This document shows, piece after piece, positions 22,301 through 33,474 of a DNA stretch of 64,000 nucleotides. This stretch comes from Dendrobium chrysotoxum (taxonomy: Eukaryota > Streptophyta > Magnoliopsida > Asparagales > Orchidaceae): the NCBI GenBank assembly GCA_019925795.1, contig CM034298.1:25101556-25165555 (forward strand), written 5' to 3'. The notes under the pieces are model-generated. The model worked only from the letters and a program-made list of their open reading frames with translations. It searched no databases and had not been told where the DNA came from. The position numbers and the translations under genes are program-made. The number at the start of each line of letters is the position of its first letter. The first letter of the stretch is position 1.

Positions 22301-22448
22301 CATTAGGGACCATGTTACAAAAGGGGACATTAAGCTATATCACGTAGCAACTGAAAATCAGCTGGCTGACATATTCACTAAACTACTGGCCTTTGACTCA
22401 TTCAGCATTTTGAGAACCAGATTAGGAGTGATTGATATAAATGCTTGA
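19399..22448 (+). pseudogene. Copia pol of element B (PR-INT-RT-RNase H), many stops
   Basis: The domains parallel element A. Protease has DNG instead of DSG (DNGCSRHM), which should abolish activity. GAG-pre-integrase, the integrase D,D,E core and the NKTPYEIIKGRTPN segment are well kept. RT includes the YVDD segment near 21500. RNase H ends DIFTKLL. Stops occur near 19480, 20347, 20956, 21220, 21298, 21493 and 21657. A one-base deletion near 21925 shifts the frame, and TAG at 22089 is shared with A and E. A further TAG follows near 22123. The frame opens right after TAG at 19396-19398, with the internal ATG of MWYLDNG a few codons on. Confidence 0.93.
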
Positions 22449-23120
22449 TTCTGATGACTGCTGATTTCTGATTATTCTGATTGTTATTCTATTTTCTATT
22501 AGTTAGTTTTTTGGTTTTTGATTTTATTATTTGCTTTTAGTTGGTTTTATTTCTTCTGTTGATTTCTATGTTAGCCCTGTTGTTAGTTTGATTTGAGTAT
22601 TTTCTTCGATTTGATTTTCTACATGTCTTTATTCACTGGTTCCTCTCTTGCACTTACTGTTTTATGCTTTTCAAAGTCTGATCACTGCTCACTAATTCTT
22701 ATAATCTGAATTTCTGACTGGGAGTTTTACCTTATTTTTGTTTGGAAGCTGGTAAGTAGTGATTGACTCCACTGGATCTGTTAAAGGGAAGAAACATAGA
22801 TGATTGTTTCTCTTCCTCTAACTCCTTTGCTGGTGTATTATTTCTTTTAGATAAATATCCTCTTCAAAATTAAAATTTTAGTTTTTGAAATAGAGATTTA
22901 TTTTATCTTCCTACAGTAATCTACCTCATATCAATAGTGTTTTCAAAGTCTTGAGTCATTATTTTGATTTTCTAAACCAAGTGATTGCACTTATCATATG
23001 ACGTCTCGCTTTTGTTTTGTGAATTACTCTTCCTTATCGTGGAGAGCATCTCCTATATCTGGAAGGTAATCTCACAGCTGAGACTATTTAACGAGTATGA
23101 AAAGAAGAAAGCTTACAAAA
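22449..23120 (+). other. Post-pol spacer of element B, first part
   Basis: T-rich non-coding DNA that matches the same interval in A and E. No ORF or domain is visible. Confidence 0.65.
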
Positions 23121-23245
23121 GATGCGCAGTACGCCAAATCAATTGAAAAAGAGGCACAAAATGAGACTAAAGTTGAAAAGATGCGAAATGTCGCCAACTA
23201 AAAGATACACAAAGTGTATCAAAAATGAAAGATGCGCAAAGCACC
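23121..23245 (+). repeat. Conserved hairpin cluster in post-pol spacer (element B)
   Basis: It has the same three inverted repeats as element A. The first is slightly decayed (TGCGCAGTACGCC). The middle one, GATACACAAAGTGTATC at 23204-23220, is identical to A and E. The third is TGCGCAAAGCACC at about 23232. Copies of AAAAAGAGGCACAAAATGAG lie between them. Confidence 0.6.
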
Positions 23246-23771
23246 AAATAAATTGAAAAAGAGGTATAAAATGAGCCCAACCAAGCTTTCTTTCCTTTCA
23301 GATCGTTAAAAGTCTTAGAAAAATCCGTGCGCCACTTAATACGTTCAAAAGCTTGTGTTTAAAAATCTTGATTTTTGATTTTTTACTTTGTAACACTATT
23401 ATATCAGATATTTTTCTGGAACGAGGCTTAAAAGGATCTCTTTTCGAATCTAATTTCTTTTCTTCTGAATTGGATGTTTGGTTTGAAAGAGATTTGCATC
23501 GATAATGTGCCCGAGGTGGGAGTTACGAAAGTCAATATTTCCAACTTTTTTCTGGATTTTAGCGCTGTCAATCGTCTTCTTATTGGTTTTTGGATCTAAA
23601 ATCAAGGAAAAATTCTGATTTACTCGAGCAGCTTAATTTAAAAAAAAAACGGTGCTTTTATGTGTTTTTGTTGTGAGTTTTTTTCATTTTTGTTTTGTTT
23701 AAATTTCATGATTGTATTTTTGGGATCCTGATCTGTCACCTCCATCCTCCATCTTTTTCTGTTTTCTTCAC
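23246..23771 (+). other. Post-pol spacer of element B, second part
   Basis: Non-coding and alignable to A up to about 23620, where A jumps past the third ORF. An A-run (about 23641-23650) also appears at the equivalent place in E (about 46740). Confidence 0.55.
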
Positions 23772-24268
23772 ATCGTCCTGGACGATACCCCGATCATCCT
23801 GGACGATCCTCTTCATCCTGGACGGTCCCAACATCGTCCTGGATGATTCATTCAAAATCGTCCCCACACTGCTCCTGCTGTTGAAAAACTCCAATTATTG
23901 GTGATCATCCTGGACGATCCTTACATTGTCCTGGACGATATGATCCATATCTTCCTGATCTGATCAAACGGTTGACATTGCACCAATTATTGTCCATCAT
24001 CCTGGATGATCTACCCCATCGTCCTGGACGATCCACGTGTCAGCCGCTGCTTATTGCACATCGTCCGGGACGATCCACCTAATCATCCTGGACGATACCT
24101 TTTCGTCAACGGTCGTCCAGCCTAACTCCTCGGGATGATCGCCTGTGTGTAATCGTCTTGGATGATCTCTGATCGTCCTGGACAATCGGACCGCCTTTTT
24201 GACCAATCGTCTAGGCCGTAATAATTGCACCTATCGTCCTGGACGATCTAGCGATCGTACGGGACGAT
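23772..24268 (+). promoter_or_regulatory. Palindrome array in the leader of the third ORF (element B)
   Basis: At least twelve ATCGTCC-N-GGACGAT-type units occur in about 500 bp directly upstream of the ORF at 24362. Pairs are spaced 4-7 bp, most often 6, for example at 23772 and 23793 and again at about 24233 and 24254. The sequence is not a copy of the LTR; only the motif is shared. This places the same putative binding site in front of both transcription units, the LTR promoter and the extra ORF. Confidence 0.78.
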
Positions 24269-24361
24269 CAGGCCCAGATCAATTTAAAAAGCAGATTTCT
24301 TAAGGTTTTTTCATCCTTTTTCCACACACCTCCCTCTTCTTTCCTTCACTTTGGATTCCTA

Positions 24362-25516
24362 ATGGCTGGTGGCAAACGTTGGCGGCAAAAGGGAGCGAGT
24401 TCCTCCCGGGGGCCTGTTGATCCTCGCTTCGCCAATGCAGCCAATCAGGCTGCCTACGAGCGCTATTGTGAAGTGGAGATCACACCGTTAAAAATAGTAA
24501 ATCCCTGCACTCTTACTTATCCTGTCCTTCACCTCTTCACACACACCTCCCTCACTTTCATCACGACTCTCGCCTTTCCCTTTAGCACGAAACTTCTTTG
24601 CGTTTTCTTTACAAATTTGTGAATTTCGGCTGATTATTCCACCCTCCGCTCTTATGTAAATCAGCGCCCCATCAAACTCACTTACCAGGACTTTCATAAC
24701 ATTTTCCAACTTTCCATCACTGGCGACAAAATTCATACCCTTACCATCGACCCTGATTATGATTGGAGTGTCGCCAATCATTTCCTTCACAATACAAATG
24801 CCCCTTATCATGACAATGCTTGTACTACACTTCTTAAGGATGCCCAGACCATTCAGCATGTCCTTCGTTCCTCTGTCATTCCAAAGGCGGGGGATCGAAT
24901 TCACATCACCCCACTACTATCCTTGACCACATACTACATGCTGGCCCATAGGGAATTTAATGCCACTGACCTTATTATCCGGTACCTCGAGTACCTCACC
25001 ACTATTCGGGATCCAGGTCATCACCGTCGTCCCAATCTAGCCTTAGGACATATTATTGCCTATGCCTTAGAAACCAAATATGACCTGCAATATCCCGCAG
25101 CTCTAAATGTCCCTCCTTCCTTCTTCACCAATAATTCCTTCCATGTCCTACACAGCACCCGACTACATCCGGAGCCCGCCCCAGATGTTGAGGAAGAGGA
25201 GGAAGAGGCCATTCCATTTCCTGCTGCACCAGATGCACCTACTCCCCTTCGCATTATCTCTCCATTTGACCACCTGGTGCAGCGATTCGATCAGTGGGAG
25301 GCTAGATTTGACTCCTATGTGGCTACCCAGGAGCAGCAGCACGCCGAGGACATCTAGCGCTTCACTGACTATGCTGTGCAACAGCAACAACAGCATGACC
25401 AGGACATCGCCTGGATTGGAGCTCACTTTCAAGCCATTCACCATTACTTCAACCCACCACTGCCACCTCCTTCTTCCGATCAGGATCCGCCTCAATTTTA
25501 TTTTTATGTTATGTAG
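24362..25516 (+). pseudogene. Third ORF of copia element B, putative plant transposon-protein-like; two in-frame stops
   Basis: The frame runs from the ATG at 24362 (MAGGKRWRQKGASSS) to TAG at 25514, 384 codons, broken only by TGA at 24620 and TAG at 25355. Order: a basic Ser-rich start, FANAANQAAYERY, a central domain (YSTLRSYVNQRPIKLTYQDF and, later, LLSLTTYYMLAHREFNATDL then RRPNLALGHIIAYALE), an acidic EEEEEE run, a W/R segment and a Gln/His-rich probable coiled coil. The central order resembles the plant transposon-protein domain found in the 3' ORF of gypsy elements. F carries a homologue (33474-32344), so it was an ancestral gene of this copia group. No membrane span is evident, so I do not call it env. 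Function is unknown; DNA binding is my inference. Confidence 0.68.
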
Positions 25517-25762
25517 CTGCGGTTTTTATGTTTTGTTTGCACTGCTTTATTTTGTACTACTTGGTTCTGGTGTTTTTGTTCTCCCTCCTCCTTTTTGTGA
25601 TGACAAAAGGGGGAGTCTGTTGTAGTCGTTTCTGTATTTTGTTATGTGTTATTTTTCTTGTATTGCTTTAGTTGTTAAATGAAAATTTGAAAAAAAATAT
25701 TTGGTTTTAAATCTCCTAGTTATTTCATTTTTTAAACCACTGTACAAATGTTTGCCATCATC
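25517..25762 (+). other. Spacer between third ORF and PPT (element B)
   Basis: It contains a second purine tract, ACAAAAGGGGGAGTC at about 25606, which is also found in A (about 4714) and E (about 47146). It could be an additional plus-strand priming site. No ORF is present. Confidence 0.5.
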
Positions 25763-25776
25763 AAAAAGGGGGAGAT
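25763..25776 (+). promoter_or_regulatory. Polypurine tract of element B
   Basis: AAAAAGGGGGAGAT lies immediately before the 3' LTR, as in A. Confidence 0.88.
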
Positions 25777-27432
25777 TATTGCAAATCTGGTTTTGATGAT
25801 GATAAACATGTGTCTATTGTGTTTTGCTTGGCTAACCCATTTCAGGCACAAAAGATCACAAGCAACTCAAGCCAACTCAAGATCGGGTCCAAGTGTGTCC
25901 AATGTAATATTTTCCTTTTTCTTGAGTCAATTGTAATGTAACTGATCCCTTAGCTAAGTAACCTTGCACACACACACATTCAGGGGGAGAGCTTGAGTGA
26001 ATTAGAGTTTCTGTTCAAGTTTTTGTTCAGATCATCCTAGACTATAGTCACATCATCCTGGATGATTAGGTAAAAACAAAAACCCTAATTAGGGCGACCA
26101 AGTTAAGAGGGTCTGATTAAGCAGATCGTCCTGGACGATCTTTGGATCGTATGGGACGATATGCTCAAATCAAAAATTCTTAGCCACCAGAACAAGTTAG
26201 GCAAGTTCTTATTTTTAGATACTTGGCCTGATCGTCCCGGACGATACGTGTATCGTCTTGGACGATCCAGTATAATCATGCCTAAATTAGTCTGGTAATT
26301 GAGGAAAGCAATTAATACTTGATTGATATGATCATATCATCCTGGACGATCGCAGGATCGTCCCGGACGATCATGATTATCTAGTGCATTTCAGCTGTAC
26401 GATCCGAACTGTGTTTAGGACGATTTTGGCACTTTTTGAACTAATCGTACAGGACGATATACCTATCGTCCTGGACGATCAAGTCATTTTTGAGTCATCC
26501 AGCACAAGTTTCTCTGGACGACCCGAACTGTCCTCTGGACGAAATTCCTCAATTTATACTAATCATCCCGGACGATCGCAGGATTGTATGGGACGATATA
26601 AACAACTTTTTGAACTGATCGTCCAGAAGAGCCAAATCGTCCAGGCTGAATCAGCTGATTTTGAACTGATCGTATAGGACGATCTATAGATTATCCTGGA
26701 TGATCTTGGCCGACCAGTTGAGATTTTGGGCTATTTTTGAGCCCTCATATAAAAGATCTTTTTCTTTGTTTAGAAAAAATCTTTTGCCACTTTCCTGTCT
26801 AGAGAAACCCCAGAGAGAGAGAGAGTTTGGGAGAGAGAGAGGATCTTGTGAGGGGGAGTTAGTGAGGGATTCACTATGGTTTCTCCAAGCACGGATCAGA
26901 GTCATCTTCTCCGCTTGTCGTCTTTCGTCTAGTTGGTGTTTGCCTTGGAAGGATCGTCGCAAGAAGATCCAGGTTCTCTGCCCGCTTCAGGTGGAAGCAA
27001 AAGGAGTCCGGGTTCTCTGCCCGCTTCAAGAGGAAACAAAAGGAGGTCAGGTTCTCTGCCTCACCAGGTGGTGGAAAGGAGGTTCTTGTACAGGCTTCTC
27101 TGCCTTGTTGTGGGAGCAAAAGGAGAGTCACTTTTTGTTTAGTGCAATACCCGGAGGGGAAGCTCCAGGGAGTGGACGTAGGTCATGTTGACCGAACCAC
27201 TATAAAATCTGGTTTGCTTTTCTGATTCTATTTTGCACTTTACTTTTCTGTTATAAATTGCTTGGGTGAATATCTGTGATTGATCTTTTCATTCTTGTTT
27301 ACTTGTTTCTGCTGCTAAGTATCGAAAAGATTTTCATTGTTGTCGTAAAATTTTTAAATAACCAATTCACCCCCCCTCTTAGTTAGCCTCGGGACTAGTT
27401 CACTAGGGCTTAACATCCCTATCGAACTTTCA
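25777..27432 (+). repeat. 3' LTR of element B (1656 bp)
   Basis: It starts TATTGCAAATCTGG (a TG to TA change at the terminus) and ends CGAACTTTCA, followed by the TSD CTTTG. The palindrome cluster at 26031-26704 has the same pair spacing as the 5' LTR. The TATA box is TATAAAAG at about 26749, and hairpin units lie at about 26970-27130. The terminal change would impair a new integration. Confidence 0.96.
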
Positions 27433-27437
27433 CTTTG

Positions 27438-28065
27438 AATGAATGAGATGAAAATGAGTTTGCTTGTTGTATCTTTTATGTTTGGATAATTCTCTACTTT
27501 TGGGATAATAATGCAAAAGTATAACAAGTACTAATATAGACTCTTGTTCCTTTAATGAATATATAAATGTTTTTATATCTCCTGTTATTTATTTAATACA
27601 TATAGTAGTCATGTGTGTAGTTAATATCTAGTGTGTTGTATAACCTTGATGGAGGACTGCTGAAATAATTAGGAGTATTGAAAGGGAATTTAAGCATGCC
27701 TAGACATAGGATGTTTGAATATTCTAGATTTTATCGGGATAGTAAAACTATAGAAAGGACAAATATTTCTTTTCACACTTACAAGCTTTATAGAGATCTA
27801 GGGATGCATATGCTCTGATCCACATCTAAAATTAAGAGTTTCATTAAGAAAAAATGTTGTTACATTCATTAATCCAAAATATTTTATCTTCATTTGTATC
27901 AAATTTTCTTACAAGTTTTTTTATAAGTGACAAAAACTCAAAAATATCCATGTTTTTACTTTAAGTAGGATAAATTGTGCATTTAAAGTAAGTTGTAGTA
28001 GTTTAACAATAATTATGTAGAACACTTCCTTATGGAATGAACTTTGTACTTTAATACTTTATTAC
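27438..28065 (+). repeat. LTR of gypsy J1, right part
   Basis: This resumes J1 after the CTTTG duplication; removing B joins TCTTCTTTG to AATGAATGAG. The segment about 27765-28060 is clearly homologous to 63722-64000 at the far end of J2 (shared AGATCTAGGGATGCATATG and GTGCATTTAAAGTAA). Since flanking DNA would differ between insertions, this implies the LTR extends at least to about 28060, giving an LTR of at least about 1.45 kb. Confidence 0.6.
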
Positions 28066-28189
28066 TTGATCGGCATGAATACTTGCATATTTTAGCGGGC
28101 TTTCATTATTTTTATATAAAAAAAACTTAACTTATTTCCACATCAAATCAAAGCAAGAACCATTTCAAGCCTCGTATCAGACTATTAAT

Positions 28190-28818
28190 CAAGCAATCTA
28201 ATTAGGATTAAATCATGATTGGCATTTGTATTGTATGAATAAAATCATCTAGTATGATCTAATAAAATATTTGGTGGTTAACTTTGGTTTGTCTAGGACA
28301 ATTCTTGATCTGATTCAACTGATCGTACTGTACAATTCATATCATACATTCTAATCTAATAGAACTCAAAAATGGGTATTAAAATAATCAAATAGTATGA
28401 TCCATACTTCATACTATATGATCAATACATTAAAAATTAAAAATTAGGGTTTTCCTTAAATAGCCCAATCTGATTCTTTTCATAATAATTATGGTGAGAT
28501 AAATGACTAACCAAAGCCATTTTCCCTGAGAGAGAGAGTCCTTTAGAGAGAGAGAGAGATTTCTCCTTATTTTAAAGAGTTTGTCTAATCCACTTGGGAG
28601 AGAGAAGGTGAGGTTGAGAGGTTATTCCTTAGGGAATGAAGGGTATTATGAGAGAGTTCACACAATGTTCATCATCGGTTTGCACCTTGGTCATCCATAT
28701 TATTATTTTCAAAACAACTTTATGTTACATGTTGTATTATTTCTTAATTAAAGTTTTTTTAATAACCAATTCACCCCCCTCCCCACCACCCTCCTTAGTT
28801 GTGCCATGACACTTTTGA
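28190..28818 (+). repeat. Decayed LTR of copia element D (second subfamily)
   Basis: The end reads CCAATTCACCCCCCT...ACTTTTGA and is followed by a PBS-like site. The U3 part holds diverged palindromes such as ATCGTACTGTACAAT and CATACTATATGATC instead of the GGACGAT type. GA-rich DNA precedes the U5. The tandem hairpin units are missing. The left edge is not determined; 28190 is approximate. Confidence 0.55.
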
Positions 28819-28819
28819 G

Positions 28820-28831
28820 TGGAATCAAAGA
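28820..28831 (+). promoter_or_regulatory. Decayed primer-binding site of element D
   Basis: TGGAATCAAAGA differs from the iMet-type TGGTATCAGAGA by two bases. It lies between the LTR end and the gag ATG, as expected. Confidence 0.6.
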
Positions 28832-28875
28832 GGTTTCTTGGTTGTTTTGTTTAATTACCTCAAGTAGATTTTAGC

Positions 28876-29980
28876 ATGGCACAAATTTATAATAGGAACA
28901 CTTTAGAAGGGTACTCTATTTCCCAACCACCATTATTTGATAATGTTCCTTTAGATTTTTAAAAAATTAGAATGTCTACTTTTATACGATTAATTTATCA
29001 TCACATGTGGTAATTAATTCTTACTAGATATTCATCACCCTATAGAATAGTGAATGGCATTAAAATTGATATATCTTTTATTGAATAGAGTATAGAGGAT
29101 ATAAAACTTGCACAATTAAATACAAAATATTTAAATTAATTTTTTTATATACTCAAGTCTGAAGACAACATACATGTTTCCAGTTGTACAATTGAAAAAG
29201 AAATTAGGGATAGATTGTGTATTACGTATAAAAGAACAAATGAACATAATCAGTCTAGATAAATATTTAGCTTAATGGTTATGAGTTATTTAGCATGCAA
29301 CCTAGTGAAACTATTACTAATATATATATACTCATTTTACTAAAATCATAACATCTTTGCATGCATTTTGTAAAGATTTTAAATGCTAAAAAGGTTAATA
29401 AGATTCTTGGATGCCTACCTAAATCTTGGAATGCCAAGGTGATGTTGATCATTGAATCAAAAGATTTGAATTATTTTTTTTTGTTTGGTTCATTAATTGC
29501 ATAAAGTAAAAATTTTACTAAAGACTTGCAGATATAGGTGGGAAAAGAAAACAGAAGATGAATGTGTTGAAAGTAAATGATTCAGACAATAGCAATTCTT
29601 AATGAGATCAAAATGGCGACATGGTATTGATGACGAGATAGTTCAAAAAGCTCTTAAAAAGTAAGCACAAATGTCATAATGAAAATAGAAAGGTAAAAAT
29701 TGTAAATTCATTAAGGTTTTGGCTGATGTTGTGTGTTTGGAATGTAAGAAGATAGGACACATCAAGCCTGAATGTCCAAATCTCAAGAGCCAAATGATGA
29801 ATAAAAATATTGAGGATAAGGGAAATTTGAAGAAGACCAAGTGGAGAGTTTAAAGGGCCTTCTGGGCTAATTCTAACTTTGGGGCATCAGAAAAAGAAGC
29901 GGAGGTAGAAATCACAAACCTGCATCTCATGGCAAAAAAAATCTTAGATGTAACTTTGATGATGAATAGGTATATGATAT
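28876..29980 (+). pseudogene. gag of copia element D, first part
   Basis: The ATG at 28876 opens MAQIYNRNTLEGYSIS, clearly homologous to the start of B gag. Numerous stops follow (for example within PLDF*KIRMSTF). The first zinc knuckle CLECKKIGHIKPEC is intact at 29734-29775. The reading then continues into a short acidic stretch (EKEAEVEITNLHLMA). It is interrupted at 29981 by solo LTR C and resumes at 31638-31643 without loss. Confidence 0.8.
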
Positions 29981-31637
29981 TGTTGCAAATCTGGTTTTGA
30001 TGATGACAAACATGTTTCAAGTGTGTTTTGCTTGGCTAATCTGTTTCAGGCACAAAAGACCGCGGGCCACTCAAGCCAACTCAAGATCGGGTCCAAGTGT
30101 GTCAAATGTATGATTTTTCCTTTTATTGAGTTAATTGTAATGTAACTGATTCCCTAGCTAAGTAACCTTGCACACACACATTCAGGGAGAGAGATTGAGT
30201 GAGTTAGAGTTTCTGTTCAATTTTTGTTCAGATCGTCCTGGACGATAGTCGCATCGTCCTGGACGATCCAGTTAAAATAGAAACCCTAATAAGGGCGACT
30301 AAGTTAAGAGGGTCTGATTAAGCAGATCGTCCTGGACGATCGTGGGATTGTACAGGATGATATGCTCAAATCAGAAATTCCCAGCCGCCAGATTAAGTTA
30401 GGCAAGTTTTATTTTAAGTATTTTGGTTTGATCGTCCCGGACGATACGTGTATCATCCTGGACGATTCACTACAATCATGCCTAAATTAGTCTGGTAACT
30501 AAGGAAAGCAATTAATGTTTAATTGATACGATCACATCGTCCTGGACGATCGCAGGATCGTCCCGGACGATCGTGATCGTCTTGTGCATTTCAGCTGTAC
30601 AACCCGAACTATGTTCAGGATGATTTTGGGCCTTTTTGAACTAATCGTATAGGATGATGTTTCCATCGTCCTGGACGATCAAGTCATTTTTTGGTCGTCC
30701 AGCACAGATTTCTCTGGATGACCCGAACTGTCTTCTGGACGATTTTCCTCAATTTGCACTAATCGTCCCGGACGATCGCCGTATCGTACGGGACGATATG
30801 AATAACTTTTTCTACTGATCATCCAGAAGAGCCTAATCATCCAGACTGAATCAGCTGAATTTGAACTGATTGTACAGGACGATCTACCGATCATCCTAGA
30901 TGATCTTGGCCGATCAATTGAGATTTAGGGCAAATTTTAAGCCCTCCTTTAAAAGAACTTTTTCCAATTTTTGGAAAAATCTTTTGCTACCTTCCTTCCC
31001 TGAAAAACTCTAAAGAGAAGAGAGAGTTGGAAGAGAGAGAAGAGATCTTGTGAGGGGGAGTTAGTGAGGGATTCACTAAGGTTGCTCCAAGCACGGATCA
31101 GAGTCGTCTTCTCCGCTCGTCGTCTGTCGTCTAGTCGGTGTTCTTCGTGGGAGGATCGTTCGCAAGAAGATCCGGGGTTCTCTGCCCGCTTCAGGTGGAA
31201 GCAAAAGGAGCTCGAAGGTTCTCTGCCTGCTTCAGGAGGAAGCAAAAGGAGGTCAGGTTCTCTGCCTCACCTTGTGGTGAAAAGGAGGTGTTTTGTACAG
31301 GCTTCTCCGCCTTGCTGTGGGAGCAAAAGGAGAGTCACTTTTGTTTAGTGCAATACCCGGAGGGGAGGCTCTGGGGAGTGGACGTGGGTCAAGTTGACCG
31401 AACCACTATAAAATCTGGTTTGCTTTTCTGATTCAGTTTTGCACTTTACTTTTCAATATAAACTGCTTGGGTGAATATCTTTGGTTGATCTTTTCGTTCT
31501 TGTTTACTTATTTCCGCTGCTAAGTATCAAAAAGATTTTTGTTGTTATCGTGAAATTTTTAAATAACCAATTAACCCCCCCTCTTGGTTAGCCTCGGGAC
31601 TAGTTCACTAGGGCTTAACATCCCTTTCGAACTTTCA
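29981..31637 (+). mobile_element. Solo LTR C of the A/B family (1657 bp), TSD GATAT
   Basis: It runs TGTTGCAAATCTGG...GAACTTTCA with perfect GATAT duplications (29976-29980 and 31638-31642) and no internal region. That is the product of LTR-LTR recombination after insertion into D gag. It is closest to the A LTR (shared ACCGCGGGCCACTC). The palindrome cluster spans 30232-30904 with every pair at 21-bp spacing, including the last pair that A has lost. Hairpin units lie at about 31170-31335. Confidence 0.96.
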
Positions 31638-32060
31638 GATATTTCATATGATGAGTTGATTTATTTTGTAGAACAAATGCATGCTAGTTATAAAAAGCTA
31701 AAAAAATGAATTTACTAGACTTTAGCATTATTGTACTACATTGGTAGAAGAGCATACAATTCTAGAAGAAAATTTTGTATGCTTAAAAGATGAACATAAT
31801 GCATTAGTAGATCAACACTCTAGTTTGTAAAAAAAGTTGCAGGAGTTAAAAAAAATTTGAGGGAAGAAATATAAGAACATATTAATTTAGAACATGAATT
31901 TAAAGAATTAGAATAATTGGCTTTGAATTTGTAAAGCAGTGAGTATGAAGCATATGTTAAACTAGGAACTTAAAGGAGTTCAAATGAAGTATGGTAAAAG
32001 GAAATTAAAATGTAAAAGGCTAATGCATAAAGATCTGCTCACACACCAGTTAGGAGAGCA

Positions 32061-32103
<43 letters not shown>

Positions 32104-32290
32104 TCATATAAGAAAAAGACCATCATTGCATAATCTTTCTCATTCATTCCTTGGTATTAAGTTCTTTTGTTAAAACATGGTAGGACACATGGCATGAGTA
32201 TGTCCACGTTATGTCTGCCATAGAACACGATATGTTTGGAGGCCTAAGGCCTCATTAGCATAGCATGACATGACCACATTTTATCACACT
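31638..32290 (+). pseudogene. gag of copia element D, second part
   Basis: ISYDELIYFVEQMHASYKKLKK continues the coiled-coil region and corresponds to LTYDQLFEVSKKIHTSY in B. Stops are frequent. A (AT)n tract is embedded. The second knuckle region is decayed (about 32165-32215), and a segment matching VWRPK then ends the similarity near 32290. Pol is absent. The opposite-strand element F begins within about 60 bp. Confidence 0.65.
32063..32101. repeat. (AT)n microsatellite
   Basis: About nineteen AT dinucleotides inside the decayed D gag. Confidence 0.95.
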
Positions 32291-32343
32291 TCATGCCAAA
32301 ATAAATTACAAAAATGTAAAAAACATAGTATAAGCATCATATG

Positions 32344-33474
32344 CTACTCATTGAAAAGACCTTTATTAGGTGGCGGTGATGGTGCCTGAAAGTAATGGTG
32401 TAGTCACACAACTAATTAATAAACTATTCACGATCCACCTCATGCTACTATTGTAATTGATTCCAATGGTGGACACCAGAGTGTTTATTTGTAGTCATAA
32501 CTCTAAGAGATCAAATAGCTTAATATATGAGTTAATAGGTGGTGACTAGAATGTAGAGGTTAGTATGATGTAGCTACTGTCTCGAGTGCTAGGGTCATGT
32601 ATGCTAGTGTCTTGAGTGTTGCTAATCCCCCTTCCTCATTGGAATCATGCTCCTCTACCTCTTATTCTCTGTGGCATATGTCGCTATACAGGAGATGAAA
32701 AGAACTATCTATGTAGAGGATAGGGAAGTGGTCGACTGGTGTAGGGTACATTAGGTTGTTCTTTATATCTAATACATAGGCAATGGTGTGTTGTAACACT
32801 AGGTTTTGCCTATAATGTGCCATAGGGTTCCTAATAGTAGTTAAGTTTTTAATGTTGTAGATAATCATATTATATATATTGAATCTTATGCCTATCATAT
32901 AAAAATAGGTGATAACTAAAAAGCGAGGTATAATATTAATCTTATCACTAGCTTTAGGAATAATGGAAGTTCTAAGAATATACTGCATAATGCAAGTTTC
33001 CAATACCAAAGTGCTGACTAAGGCTTAGTGTTGGTTTATGGGTGTGTTCCAAATAGTATGTTTGATATGGGTGCAATTATAATCACTAGTAGTGGCTATA
33101 GTATGGGGTTTAGTCTCTATAATAGATACTTGAAGAATTTTGTGAAAGTTCTAATAAGTGATTTCTAGAGGACACATATAGACATGAGATTACAAGGGTG
33201 TGCAGTCAACATTAATTTTAAGGCTTGTAAAAATTCCATTTAGCAGCTCACAATTAAAAGGAAAAGCAAGTGTGAGAAGGAGCTGAAGAGTAGTGCCTAC
33301 AAAGAGATAGAGTACCTGATATTGAATTATTTCTTAGTTTAAGATCCTAGAGGTAATAATTTGTATAGCTTTATAGCGATTGTAAGAAGTTTCATCATCT
33401 ACTGATTAAAACCTATCATTGACCTAAGAGTGAGAGGAACTACCTTGATGAATTCTGGCTCTCTTGCCTGCCAT
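32344..33474 (-). pseudogene. Third ORF of copia element F, homologous to that of B
   Basis: The minus-strand ATG at 33474-33472 opens MAGKRARIHQGSSS, matching MAGGKRWRQKGASSS in B. Conserved segments include LTLAFPF, SIIPKASDKINI (B: SVIPKAGDRIHI) and LTTIRNPMAHYRQNLVLQH (B: LTTIRDPGHHRRPNLALGH). The end HYFQAPSPPPN matches HYFNPPLPPPS, with TAG at 32344. Length is 1131 nt against 1155 in B. Several stops and frameshifts interrupt it. Conservation of the whole layout between two diverged subfamilies shows this was a working gene of the group. Function is unknown. Confidence 0.7.

Larger units (their letters stand above)
15868..27432 (+). mobile_element. Copia element B, full-length (11,565 bp), TSD CTTTG
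   Basis: Both LTRs, PBS, gag, pol, spacer, leader, third ORF and PPT are present. Perfect CTTTG duplications flank it (15863-15867 and 27433-27437). It is inserted in the J1 LTR and is itself uninterrupted. Coding regions are heavily mutated: stops in every ORF, a pol frameshift, and DSG changed to DNG in protease. It is therefore not autonomous now. The 3' LTR begins TATTGC rather than TGTTGC. The two LTRs differ at scattered positions, so insertion is not very recent. Confidence 0.97.

Noticed and set aside
23772..24268. CRISPR-like array of short repeats
   Set aside because: The repeats are degenerate, palindromic 15-mers with 4-7-bp spacers in a plant retrotransposon; CRISPR geometry and genes are absent.
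24488..24904. 138-codon minus-strand ORF opposite the third ORF of element B
   Set aside because: It lies antisense to a frame with domain similarity and a homologue in F. It has no recognisable motif of its own and is a shadow of the plus-strand coding bias.
24362..25516. Envelope gene, as proposed for SIRE-type elements
   Set aside because: Position fits, but there is no signal peptide, transmembrane segment or cleavage-site-like feature; the domain order fits plant transposon-protein ORFs better.
25107..25625. 172-codon plus-strand ORF overlapping the third ORF in another frame
   Set aside because: It is an out-of-frame reading of the same GC-rich codons; the conserved frame is the one shared with F.
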